Part shown: in pieces, positions 17,443 to 25,532 of the stretch
How positions within the stretch are numbered: position 1 is the stretch's first letter
Layout: every line of letters starts with the position of its first letter
NCBI GenBank assembly: GCA_934726055.1
Contig: CAKVCZ010000002.1
Span: 1-64,000 of the forward strand
Direction of reading: 5' to 3'
Length of the DNA: 64,000 nucleotides
From: an uncultured Candidatus Melainabacteria bacterium
Lineage (GTDB): Bacteria; Cyanobacteriota; Vampirovibrionia; Gastranaerophilales; Gastranaerophilaceae
Position numbers and translations under genes: made by a program
Notes under the pieces: generated by a model
Databases searched by the model: none
What the model saw: only the letters and a program-made list of their open reading frames with translations
What the model was told of the DNA's origin: nothing

Positions 17443-18395
17443 AAAAATTAATTGCAGTTTTGTTTTTGGTATTTGCTTTTATTCAGCAATGTACGTTTGC
17501 AAATGAAAAAATCAATGTTGCCTTTACTATTGATGACAACTATGCCCTTTTTGCAATGCTTACAATAAATTCAATACTACAAAATAATATTTCAAATTCA
17601 GAATATACTTTTTACATAGTTGAAGATAATCTTTCAAATAAAAATAAAAAAATAATGGAAAAATATGTAAAAAAACAAAATCAAAAAGTTGAATTTATAA
17701 ATATTGATACAAAAAAAATTGCAAATGGCGAAAATTTATTTAAATATTTATCCAGAATTACTCCAATTGGAATGGCGAGAATTTTATTGCCGGATTTACT
17801 TCCTAAAGAACTTCACAAGGTTTTATATTTAGATGCGGATTTGCTTGTAACAACTGATATAAAAAATTTATATGATACAAATTTGGAAAATAAACCGGTT
17901 GGTATGGTTTTAAATTTTGTAAAACATAATAAAGCAGAAGGCATTCATAAGTTTAAAGAGTATTATAATTCTGGAGTGATTTTAATAGATTTAGACTTAT
18001 GGCGTAAGGATAAGAGTTCTGAACAGCTTTTAGATTATATAAATAAAAACAAAAAATACTTTTCTTACAATGGTGTTGTTGATGGTTTTGTATTTTTATA
18101 TCCGGATCAAGACCTTTTAAATATTGTACTAGAAAACAGAATTAAAAAACTTCCAAACAGATGGAATGTGCAATCGTCATATTTGTTTGAGGATAATGGA
18201 ATAATGCATTATGCAGGACCGGATAAACCATGGAAAATGGGTATAAAAAGAACACGTAGAATAAATATTTATCAAAAATATTGGAGAAATTCTCCATTTG
18301 CAATGTATAAAATTCGCTATGGAATAGATAGTTTAAAAAATGAATATATATCTTATATAAAATATAGAGTTGAATATTACAAAAATTTATTCTAA
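17439..18395 (+). CDS. Glycosyltransferase family 8 protein with signal peptide
   Basis: 318 aa. The GT-A catalytic core of family 8 (LgtC-like) is clear: INVAFTIDDNYALFAMLTINSIL (donor binding), KVLYLDADLLV (DxD metal motif), YYNSGVILIDLDLWR, DQDLLNIVL and IMHYAGPDKPWKMG (late His of the metal site). GT8 enzymes normally act in the cytoplasm, yet the first 20 residues (MKKLIAVLFLVFAFIQQCTFA) form a good signal peptide. Its ATG overlaps the MFS stop (ATGA), so the two are translationally coupled. Confidence 0.8.
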   Translation: MKKLIAVLFLVFAFIQQCTFANEKINVAFTIDDNYALFAMLTINSILQNNISNSEYTFYIVEDNLSNKNKKIMEKYVKKQNQKVEFINIDTKKIANGENLFKYLSRITPIGMARILLPDLLPKELHKVLYLDADLLVTTDIKNLYDTNLENKPVGMVLNFVKHNKAEGIHKFKEYYNSGVILIDLDLWRKDKSSEQLLDYINKNKKYFSYNGVVDGFVFLYPDQDLLNIVLENRIKKLPNRWNVQSSYLFEDNGIMHYAGPDKPWKMGIKRTRRINIYQKYWRNSPFAMYKIRYGIDSLKNEYISYIKYRVEYYKNLF

Positions 18396-18504
18396 ATTCG
18401 ACTATTTTTGTAAATATTTATTAATGAAGACATTTTTATTATAAATATTATTTTGAATATGTCGATTTAGAAACTATTATCAATATAATATTGAGGTTAT
18501 GTTT

Positions 18505-18648
18505 ATGGGCGGTTTTCCGGATATTCAAAGATTTTTAAAGTTAGATAATGAAATATGTAAAAGAGATATAAATTCTCCGATTCCAACTCCCGAAGAACTT
18601 TTAAATAAAGCCGGAAGTATTTTTGATACACCTAAAAAACAGAGATAA
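18505..18648 (+). CDS. N-terminal piece of the calpain-like gene, separated by a frameshift
   Basis: A 47-aa reading frame (MGGFPDIQRFLKLDNEIC...) with GAGG 8 nt upstream stops at 18646-18648. Shifting by -1 at the run of six A (18634-18639) continues without a stop into the frame of the next gene, giving ...SIFDTPKKTEIKSSEGSIFDED... There is no in-frame stop between the shift point and the downstream TTG/ATG starts. Either an indel (or sequencing error) or programmed -1 slippage joins the two; I cannot decide from one sequence. Confidence 0.5.
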   Translation: MGGFPDIQRFLKLDNEICKRDINSPIPTPEELLNKAGSIFDTPKKQR

Positions 18649-18692
18649 AATCTTCAGAAGGTTCAATTTTTGATGAAGATAATTTTGATGGT

Positions 18693-19973
18693 TTGACAAA
18701 TGAAGAAAGCATGAATTATTTGTTAAAACAAATAAAAGAACAGGATATAACAGTTGATCCACAACCGCATCCGAGTGCTACGGGTGAGAAGACAAAACCA
18801 AAGGATTTGTTTGATTCTATGTTTGATGGAATTAGAGAAAATATGGAATCAACGGGATTGCAGGAGTTTGATATTGCAAGTTCACAGGTTAATATGCTCT
18901 CTTACACGCTTGGTGCAGGATTTTCTGTTCAAAATCAAAATGCACAAAACAATACTATGAGCGTGTATCAAGGCATAAAAAGCAGAATAGATTTTTCAAA
19001 AGTAGATGCAAATGATTGGAAATTAAGCAGAACAGGTTTTTTAAATCATAAAGCAGACTCTTTGAGTGCAAATATATGGTATGGAGAATATGTTAGCAAA
19101 AATGGACCATTAACATTTCCAAAAGCGATTGAATTATTGAAAGATTCAACTTTGGCACCTGAAAATGCAGAATTTATAAAAACTGCATTTGGAATATGTG
19201 ATGGTGATGTATTAAATAATAAACAAGGCAGTGTAGGTAGTTGTCATTTGTTGTCATCGGTCAATGAATTTCAGACAGATGAAAACCCCGAAATGAAACA
19301 AATTTTAAAAGATATGATAAAACAGAATGATGATGGAACTGTTACTGTAACGTTTAGAGGAAACAAAGACGAGAATGGTAATCCTATACCAATTACTATT
19401 ACAAATGCTGAAATTGCAGCATCGTATCAAACCATGTTAAATACTCTTGGTGGCTCAAGTGATCCTGATTCAGTGGCATTAGAACTTGCATATATTAAGT
19501 ATTCTCAATTAAAAAGTAGCGAAGTTAATGAAAAGTGTACTGTTCCACTTTCAACGGTTCAAGGTATAAGTTTAACAGGTATAAGTGTAGAATGTGCGAG
19601 CGGTATAGATAAAGCAAAAGTATGGGATGGCGTTTTTATAAATTATGGAAACGAACCAGAGGGAACATTATATCTATTAACCGGAAAAGAAACAGATAGA
19701 ACATTTGATACAGCAGAAATAGACAGTTTAATGAAAAATAATGCGTGGAAAAAATCACCAATGCTTGTTGGATTTAAGTCGGATAATAATAATCAAATAC
19801 AAGGTATAATATCAGAGCATGCGTACGGGTTACGAAATATTTATAAAGATAGTAACGGAGAACAAAAGGTTGTGGTATATAATCCGCATGGGTATGAAGT
19901 AGAAATGACGTATGCTGAATTTATGGCGAGAGTAAATGATGTTGCATATATAAATGAATATGTGCAGAAATAA
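18693..19973 (+). CDS. Calpain-like (C2 family) cysteine protease domain protein
   Basis: 426 aa from the TTG; an ATG lies seven codons in. The catalytic triad of calpains is visible in order: KQGSVGSCHLLSS (oxyanion Gln, Cys184), SEHAYGLRNI (His376) and VYNPHGYE (Asn397). The N-terminal ~170 residues are a Gln/Asn-rich region of unknown fold. No signal peptide is seen; the true N-terminus probably lies in the frame at 18505. Substrate unknown; bacterial calpain-like proteins are often secreted or effector-like, but nothing here shows export. The tmRNA promoter lies just downstream. Confidence 0.65.
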   Translation: MTNEESMNYLLKQIKEQDITVDPQPHPSATGEKTKPKDLFDSMFDGIRENMESTGLQEFDIASSQVNMLSYTLGAGFSVQNQNAQNNTMSVYQGIKSRIDFSKVDANDWKLSRTGFLNHKADSLSANIWYGEYVSKNGPLTFPKAIELLKDSTLAPENAEFIKTAFGICDGDVLNNKQGSVGSCHLLSSVNEFQTDENPEMKQILKDMIKQNDDGTVTVTFRGNKDENGNPIPITITNAEIAASYQTMLNTLGGSSDPDSVALELAYIKYSQLKSSEVNEKCTVPLSTVQGISLTGISVECASGIDKAKVWDGVFINYGNEPEGTLYLLTGKETDRTFDTAEIDSLMKNNAWKKSPMLVGFKSDNNNQIQGIISEHAYGLRNIYKDSNGEQKVVVYNPHGYEVEMTYAEFMARVNDVAYINEYVQK

Positions 19974-19988
19974 AAAATCAAATAAAGA

Positions 19989-20017
19989 TTGTTAAACAAA
20001 AGAAGATATGTTATAAT
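19989..20017 (+). promoter_or_regulatory. tmRNA promoter
   Basis: TTGTTA (-35), a spacer of exactly 17 bp and a perfect TATAAT (-10), 23 nt upstream of the mature 5' end of the tmRNA. Confidence 0.75.
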
Positions 20018-20040
20018 AGGAATATACAACTAAAAACCAT

Positions 20041-20441
20041 GGGGACGTACTGGATTTTGACAGGATGTTTGATGGGAATAGGTTGCGAGTCCGAGAGCTG
20101 TTCTCGGTTATCAACGAGCGAAACAAATTAAGTGCTAACAACAATGTTGTAGTAGCTGATTTCTCTAGAGCACAAGCTCTAGCTGCGTAGATTAAGTTCC
20201 GCAGTTCAGCCTTGATATTAGTCCAGCTTGCCGATTAATATTGAGCCACCATGCAAGACGCAGTGCGGTGATGATTGTAGCCGTATCAAGATAACAATCG
20301 AGGTGCGGATCACTTAAAAAGCCTTTGATTAAGTTATCGGGTTGGGCATTTCCTGACTTAATTGAGCGAATAATGCCTACACTCGTAGATATTTATTTTT
20401 ATCCATTTTGGACGCGGGTTCGACTCCCACCGTCTCCACCA
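20041..20441 (+). ncRNA. ssrA: tmRNA (transfer-messenger RNA)
   Basis: Rescues stalled ribosomes and tags their products for degradation. The acceptor stem pairs GGGGACG (20041-20047) with CGTCTCC (20431-20437), including the G3-U pair needed by alanyl-tRNA synthetase, then A and an encoded CCA. The T arm is GCGGGTTCGACTCCC. The tag frame starts at GCT (20134) and ends at TAG (20188-20190), encoding ANNNVVVADFSRAQALAA; the ANN start is typical of cyanobacterial tags. It is a one-piece gene. The last 19 nt plus TT form the integration core of the adjoining element. Confidence 0.97.
20134..20190 (+). other. tmRNA proteolysis-tag reading frame
   Basis: Resume codon GCT; 18-residue tag ending ALAA followed by TAG. 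It lies within ssrA and is not an independent gene. Confidence 0.9.
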
Positions 20442-20443
20442 TT
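20423..20443 (+). repeat. Attachment site core, left copy (within ssrA)
   Basis: A 21-bp stretch from ACTCCCACC to CCATT, perfectly repeated in the same orientation at 38618-38638. It covers the 3' end of tmRNA, a classic integration target. Confidence 0.8.
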
Positions 20444-20522
20444 TAGTCTTAAATAGAGAGATAAGACCAAACTCTCTAACAAAAAAGCCCGCAACAACGG
20501 GGCAATATAGCGATTTAATTAA

Positions 20523-20559
20523 AACAGAGAATTAAAATTATGATAATTCTCTGTTTTTT
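20523..20559. terminator. Terminator downstream of ssrA
   Basis: ACAGAGAATT pairs with AATTCTCTGT, followed by TTTTTT. It is the first structure inside the element and probably ends the tmRNA precursor. The rest of 20442-20637 holds no gene. Confidence 0.7.
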
Positions 20560-20637
20560 AATGCGAAAAACTTGCCAAATTCTCTACTCATACTTTACCT
20601 AGTCCAAAATGGAATAATTTAATGATAAAATATTTAT

Positions 20638-21747
20638 ATGAATGTAAAAAGATATTTATCAAATAAAGAAAAAATAGGTTTGACCAATGATGGTTTTTTA
20701 ATAGGGGACATTTTACATATTAAGAATGATTCTGGAAAAAGTTATTTTGACTATTCTTTAGATAATTATAGTCAAATAACTGATATAGTAAAAAATAAAT
20801 TCAGTATTATAATTGGAGGTGGAGGATTAGGTAAAACTACTCTATTAAAACAAATAGAAGATTATTTAAACAATGAAAAACAATTATTCAAACGAATTAA
20901 TTTAAGGACTTTGGTAAATGAAAACTCATTAAACGAACAGCTATTTAAATTTTTACAGGATAAAGATTGTAAAAAAGAAATATATTTATTACTAGATGCT
21001 GTTGATGAAGCAATCGATCATAATATAAGAAATCCTATAGAAGTAATTACTCAAACAGTCAAAAAAGTAGTAGAAAGTTATCCTAATTCAAAATTCATTA
21101 TTACTTCAAGGACTACAGTTGATAATATTAGCAATTTAGCAAAAAATCTTACCAATGTTTATTCTATAAAAACTAATTTTAATAATTTTATTTACAAACT
21201 TTGCCCGTTAACAATTGATAATATCAAGGAATTAGCAATAAATTATAAGATTTCTGATACTGATAAATTTATTGAGGATATAAAAAATTATAACTTAACA
21301 TCTTTTTTAACGTCACCTATAACTTTTAAATCAGTTGCCGATTTATATAAAAAAGGTAAGATTTCAAGTATAACAACCCATTTTGATATATATTTAGAAT
21401 TAGTAATTGATTTGTGTAGAGAATCCTCAGAATATAGAATACAACAATCAAATGATAATATTGATAAATATAAAACCTATTCCCCAGAAAAGCTATTACT
21501 TATTGCTAGTAAAATTGCGATGGATTTAAAATTACAAAATAAAAATTCTATATCTGAAGAAAGAAATAATACATCAATTTTTATAAATGATTATTTTGAG
21601 ATATATTGTATTGAATATGTAATTTTGCATGAGATTGCGCATTTTTTATATCCATTCCATAATAAAGCTTTTTATAATTTTGTTAGTATTCATATGCCTG
21701 ATTGGCAAGAGCGGAAAAAGAAATTAAACTTAGAATTTAATGTATAA
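20638..21747 (+). CDS. NACHT-type NTPase fused to the end of a YgjP/DUF45 metallopeptidase
   Basis: 369 aa in two parts. Residues ~45-310 are a STAND/NACHT ATPase core: Walker A GGGGLGKTT (60-68), Walker B IYLLLDAVDEA (115-125) and a sensor-like FIITSRTT. The last ~50 residues, YVILHEIAHFLYPFHNKAFYNFVSIHMPDW (HEIAH at 331-335), match the C-terminal zinc site of YgjP/DUF45 peptidases, whose usual N-terminal part is absent. NACHT proteins normally have a long sensor domain that is missing here. The frame probably arose by a deletion joining two genes. TAAAAT ends 6 nt before the ATG, so the mRNA is likely leaderless. Confidence 0.6.
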   Translation: MNVKRYLSNKEKIGLTNDGFLIGDILHIKNDSGKSYFDYSLDNYSQITDIVKNKFSIIIGGGGLGKTTLLKQIEDYLNNEKQLFKRINLRTLVNENSLNEQLFKFLQDKDCKKEIYLLLDAVDEAIDHNIRNPIEVITQTVKKVVESYPNSKFIITSRTTVDNISNLAKNLTNVYSIKTNFNNFIYKLCPLTIDNIKELAINYKISDTDKFIEDIKNYNLTSFLTSPITFKSVADLYKKGKISSITTHFDIYLELVIDLCRESSEYRIQQSNDNIDKYKTYSPEKLLLIASKIAMDLKLQNKNSISEERNNTSIFINDYFEIYCIEYVILHEIAHFLYPFHNKAFYNFVSIHMPDWQERKKKLNLEFNV

Positions 21748-22841
21748 TGGAACAAAAAACTTTAACAAGAAAACAATTATATGAACTTGCTTGGAAGAAA
21801 CCAATGATGCATATTGCAAAAGAATTTGGTTTCTCTGATAGAGGATTGGGTAAATTATGTACAAAATATGAAATTCCAATCCCTCCACGAGGATATTGGA
21901 TGCGATTAAAAGCTGGACAAAAAATTAAAATTCCTGCATTAAAGAAAATTGACTGGTGTTCTGATGATAAAGTAATTGTTGATTCAAAAACGCCAGAACC
22001 TAAAAATACAGAACTTTCTGAAAAACTAAAACAGGAAAAAGATACTTTGAGTACAATAATATTTGACAAAAAAGCTCAAAAATATCATCCACTTATAAAA
22101 TCATGGAATGATGTTGATAAATTAAACAAATATATCAAAATAGATGTACGTGCTAGAAAGGTATTAAGTTTAGTCTTATTTGAATTAGAAAATAGAGGAT
22201 ATTCAATAAGTGAGTCTAATGATGACAGAAGGAGGACGGCGAAAGTAAGTTTGAATGAAGATTATGTTACTATCATAGTAACAAACTATAGCAAGACGTA
22301 CAGACGAAAAATACAGCCATCCGATTGGCGCTGGACATGGAGAGAATCAGATAATGACTTAGTATATGTAACAGAAGAAACACCATACTTAAAAATTTCA
22401 GTATGGGGAACATATTCTTGGTCCTCTTGGGAATGCAAAGAAACAGAAGATAGCACAATAGAACAAGCAATAATAAAAGCTATTTTATATGTAATTAAAA
22501 AAATTGATAAACTAAAAGTTGAACGATTAGAGAAAGAACGGCAAGATAAAATTAGAAAATGTAGACAGCGCCAAGTACAAACCTACAATAATTTTCTTAA
22601 AGAACAAGAAAATATAAGGCAAGAATATATAAAATACGAAAACTATAAAAGACAAAAATTAATAGAAGATAGTAAAAAATGGAAAGAACTCTGTGTCGTA
22701 AAAGAATTTTTGGATAATCTAAAAGGCCAAAATGATGCCAGTGACAATGAATGGCTAGAATGGGCTTACAGCTATTTAAACGATATTAATCCTGCAAACA
22801 ACAAATATTTCAGGAATTACGATCATTATGTAAAAGACTAA
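21747..22841 (+). CDS. Hypothetical protein with N-terminal HTH-like segment
   Basis: 364 aa, overlapping the upstream stop by 1 nt (TAATG), so co-translated with it. The N-terminus (LTRKQLYELAWKKPMMHIAKEFGFSDRGLGKLCTKYEIPIPPRGYWMRL) is a homeodomain/HTH-like segment that I recall from uncharacterised proteins of accessory islands. The middle is Trp-rich with beta character (WRWTWRESDNDLVY, WGTYSWSSWECK). A long basic coiled coil (250-325) and a short C-terminal helical part end it. Probably DNA-binding; function unknown. Confidence 0.55.
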   Translation: MEQKTLTRKQLYELAWKKPMMHIAKEFGFSDRGLGKLCTKYEIPIPPRGYWMRLKAGQKIKIPALKKIDWCSDDKVIVDSKTPEPKNTELSEKLKQEKDTLSTIIFDKKAQKYHPLIKSWNDVDKLNKYIKIDVRARKVLSLVLFELENRGYSISESNDDRRRTAKVSLNEDYVTIIVTNYSKTYRRKIQPSDWRWTWRESDNDLVYVTEETPYLKISVWGTYSWSSWECKETEDSTIEQAIIKAILYVIKKIDKLKVERLEKERQDKIRKCRQRQVQTYNNFLKEQENIRQEYIKYENYKRQKLIEDSKKWKELCVVKEFLDNLKGQNDASDNEWLEWAYSYLNDINPANNKYFRNYDHYVKD

Positions 22842-22900
22842 AACACATTTCTATTCCATTGGCAATTACGTCTCGTTTTTTAACAAAATCTCATTGCATT

Positions 22901-23986
22901 TTATTTAGAATACCAAGCACCACGACCTTTAGAATGGAGGACTAGGAGGTCTTTGTTTACAAGATTTTGCAGTGCTTTCTTAATGGTATTTCTGTTTGCA
23001 TCGGTATATTCAACTATTTTTGCAATCGTTCCAGCACTTTCGGATGTAAAATACGTAAGTATTTTTTCTTCAAGCTCAGTTAAATTATCACTGGTGTGTG
23101 TTTTTACATTTATCTTTGATTTTTCCTCATTGTTAATTTTATACTCGAGCCTGATTTTTTGCTTTTGCAGCGTTTTTAAGAAAAATTCCAGCCAAGGTTC
23201 AAAGTCTGGCTCTGTATTTCTTAATGTTGTTTGAGTCTGTCTTAGTGCCCTATAGTAACCTTCTTTGTTATCCTCAATTACTGCTTCCATTGAGCTATAA
23301 GGTACATAAGTATATCCGGCTTTCAACAATAACAAGCAAGTTAAAGCACGGGAAAGTCTGCCGTTTCCATCTTCAAACGGGTGGATAGCAAGAAATTCGA
23401 CAACAAATATTGCAATAACAATTAGCGGGTGAAAGAAATTGTCTTCAAGGTTTTTCCTTGTCCATGTTACCAGTTCTTCCATCTTTATTGGTGTTTCAAA
23501 TGGTGTTGCTGTTTCAAAAACTATACCTATTTCTTTACCATCAGGGGAATATGCAGCGACTGCGTTTGATACTTTCTTATATTCACCTTTGTGTCTTTCG
23601 TCTTTTGATGAATATTGTAATAAAATTTTGTGCAACTGCTTAATATAATTTTCAGATAGTGGGATAACTTCCCAATCCTCGAAGATCGTATCCATTAATT
23701 TGGCATATCCGGCAACTTCTTGTTCATCTCTTGTTGCAAAGGATTGCTTATTTATTGATGATAAAAGTTTCTCAACTTGTGAATCAGAAAGCCTATTACC
23801 TTCAATACGGTTTGAGGATCCGACGCTTTCAATTGTAGCAACTTTTTTCAAACTTTTTAGTATTTCCGGAGTCATTTTACCCAATAATTTCCAGGTAATT
23901 TTGAATTCATCAATCTCGGAAATAGTTGTAAGCATTTGGTTTGTGATTTTAATGTCGTTTGTATTAATCATAAATTGGATATCCAT
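22901..23986 (-). CDS. Fic family protein with N-terminal inhibitory motif and C-terminal winged helix
   Basis: 361 aa. The active loop HPFEDGNGRLSR (202-213) has every residue of the Fic signature HPFx[D/E]GNGRxxR, so it should transfer AMP or another nucleotide moiety to a protein hydroxyl. SSNRIEGN (57-64) matches the class II inhibitory helix [S/T]xxxE[G/N], giving self-inhibition. The end (ELEEKILTYFTSESAGTIAKIVEYTDANRNTIKKALQNLVNKDLL) is a winged HTH, typical of Fic proteins that may regulate their own promoter. Targets unknown; it has no adjacent antitoxin. Confidence 0.88.
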   Translation of the reverse strand: MDIQFMINTNDIKITNQMLTTISEIDEFKITWKLLGKMTPEILKSLKKVATIESVGSSNRIEGNRLSDSQVEKLLSSINKQSFATRDEQEVAGYAKLMDTIFEDWEVIPLSENYIKQLHKILLQYSSKDERHKGEYKKVSNAVAAYSPDGKEIGIVFETATPFETPIKMEELVTWTRKNLEDNFFHPLIVIAIFVVEFLAIHPFEDGNGRLSRALTCLLLLKAGYTYVPYSSMEAVIEDNKEGYYRALRQTQTTLRNTEPDFEPWLEFFLKTLQKQKIRLEYKINNEEKSKINVKTHTSDNLTELEEKILTYFTSESAGTIAKIVEYTDANRNTIKKALQNLVNKDLLVLHSKGRGAWYSK

Positions 23987-23998
23987 TCTTATAATTTA

Positions 23999-24015
23999 TA
24001 TACCCAATTATACCC
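23999..24015. promoter_or_regulatory. Tandem TATACCC repeat upstream of fic
   Basis: Two TATACCC copies 10 bp apart, immediately upstream of a TATAAA-like -10 on the minus strand, 13-29 nt before the fic start codon. One helical turn of spacing suits binding of a protein on one DNA face, perhaps the Fic winged helix itself. Confidence 0.3.
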
Positions 24016-24244
24016 ATTATTATCCATTTTGTCAAATTATAGATTTTAATATTTACCAATGATATTGTAAATTAGAATAAGCAATTACAGTATATCAATA
24101 TTCTCAGGATTTTATATTGAAAATTTTATTTTTACAGTTACTTTTACAGTAACCTTTATAGTAACCTTTTATTTGTACAAAAAATTTTAACGAATCTTTG
24201 AACTTACCTTGTTTTGCGAATTAATATACGATAATATTAAAATT

Positions 24245-24586
24245 ATGGACATTTTAGACAGATTAGCAAAATCAAAATTCAGGAGCAGATTTAAGCTTAG
24301 GGCAAAAGAGCTTGAATATATCAAAGACAAAGGAATGGATAAGATTCATTCCCACGCTTGTGATTTTATTCGAGATAGAGTTGCAATAGCAGAGCCGACA
24401 AATGATGGCAAACAAACTCCAATGCGCGGACATCCGGTGTTTATTGCTCAACACGCAACCGCAACCTGTTGCCGTGGTTGTATCGAAAAATGGCACAAAT
24501 TCCCCCAACACAGAGAACTAACCAAAACCGAACAAGAATACCTCGTTTCTGTAATTATGGATTGGATAAATCGACAAATGCCCTAA
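24245..24586 (+). CDS. DUF4186 family protein
   Basis: 113 aa. HSHACDFIRDRVAIAEPTNDGKQTPMRGHPVFIAQHATATCCRGCIEKWH is the conserved His/Cys-rich core of DUF4186, a small family often found in mobile DNA; the His/Cys set suggests a metal site. Function unknown. I chose the ATG at 24245, where the family match begins; there is no Shine-Dalgarno, and a TAATAT ends 7 nt upstream. Confidence 0.75.
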   Translation: MDILDRLAKSKFRSRFKLRAKELEYIKDKGMDKIHSHACDFIRDRVAIAEPTNDGKQTPMRGHPVFIAQHATATCCRGCIEKWHKFPQHRELTKTEQEYLVSVIMDWINRQMP

Positions 24587-24703
24587 AGTTTTTCTATATA
24601 CCAATTCGAATTTCTAAAGTGTTTTCATATTTCCTCCTTGCATTGGGAAATACTTTAACTTCAAAGTAAACAAATAGCATTCAAATCTTTACATATCAAC
24701 ACA

Positions 24704-25516
24704 TTAAAAGGACTTGAGCATAAAATTTATTACATGCAATCCCATTTTTTCGATTGTTTCTTTTGAGTATAGGATTACCAAGTTTCCATCCGGTGACATT
24801 TTTACGGGGATTATTTCATCAATTGGTGTTGGAGTAATAACTATTCTTATGGAATTTTTGTCAGAAGTTTCGACTTTTGCAACACAGTCGGAGCCATATT
24901 TTGGGATTAAATATTCATCAATAACTTGTTCGCATCTATTTTCGTCAATTTCGATACTCAAATCAGGCAAAGTGTCATTAACTTTTCTGGTTTTGATATC
25001 ATGTTCATTTGTCCAAGCTACAATTTCGTTAACCAAACTGGAGTTTATGTTGTCTGAAACTTTAATTGAATCAAAATCAAAATCACATTTATCCGCAATC
25101 TCATCCGTTGTGGTAATAGTTTTGATATTCTGCTCTTTCGCAAGTTCTGATAATTGCGCATTAGTTTCTTGCAGCGATATATAAAAATCCTCGCCAAATA
25201 AATTCTTATAATATTCAGCAATTTCTATTGCACCATTTTTATCACCATCAGAAAGTTTTTTTGCAACTTCTCCGTTTGCACCTGATAGACAAATTAGCCC
25301 TTCTTTGTATTGTTCTAAAATATTGTGGTTGATGCGGGGTTTAATAATATAACCTTTTGTCATCGCAATGGAAGTTAATTTGCAGAGGTTATGATACCCT
25401 TTTTGATTTTTGGCAAAAAGTATAAGACTATAGAAATTCGTATTATATTCTTCTATATCGCCATCACAAATATAAAGTTCAGCTGCTTTCATACCATTAG
25501 GATAATCTATGTTCAT
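24704..25516 (-). CDS. Shrunken DnaE-derived protein (PHP and palm fragments)
   Basis: 270 aa. The segment SLILFAKNQKGYHNLCKLTSIAMTKGY...KPRINHNILEQYKEGLICLSGANGEVAKKLSDGD...LFGEDFYISLQE is unmistakably the PHP-domain region of bacterial DNA polymerase III alpha. The end (DEYLIPKYGSDCVAKVET... and DGNLVILYSKETIEKMGLHVINFMLKSF) resembles DnaE palm stretches (YGKDxVAQI, D-xx-KLGLLKMDFLGL) brought together by large internal deletions. Catalytic Asp residues are not evident. It is last in a minus-strand run with the two nuclease-like paralogs. GGAGGG sits 8 nt before the ATG at 25516. Confidence 0.65.
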   Translation of the reverse strand: MNIDYPNGMKAAELYICDGDIEEYNTNFYSLILFAKNQKGYHNLCKLTSIAMTKGYIIKPRINHNILEQYKEGLICLSGANGEVAKKLSDGDKNGAIEIAEYYKNLFGEDFYISLQETNAQLSELAKEQNIKTITTTDEIADKCDFDFDSIKVSDNINSSLVNEIVAWTNEHDIKTRKVNDTLPDLSIEIDENRCEQVIDEYLIPKYGSDCVAKVETSDKNSIRIVITPTPIDEIIPVKMSPDGNLVILYSKETIEKMGLHVINFMLKSF

Positions 25517-25532
25517 AATCATAACCCTCCGA

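Noticed and set aside
18391..18473. Inverted repeat TCTAAATTCGAC / GTCGATTTAGA around 58 nt
   Set aside because: The loop is long, one base is bulged and no T tract follows; it could be chance in AT-rich sequence.
20446..20480. Pseudoknot-like pairing just after tmRNA (GTCTTA/TAAGAC with AGAGAG/CTCTCT)
   Set aside because: The stems are short and AT/AG-biased, and the true tmRNA pseudoknots are upstream; kept only as a curiosity.
20602..20613. Possible fourth WYL-regulon site (GTCCAAAATGGA) before the NACHT gene
   Set aside because: Only the first half matches the motif; TGAC is missing.
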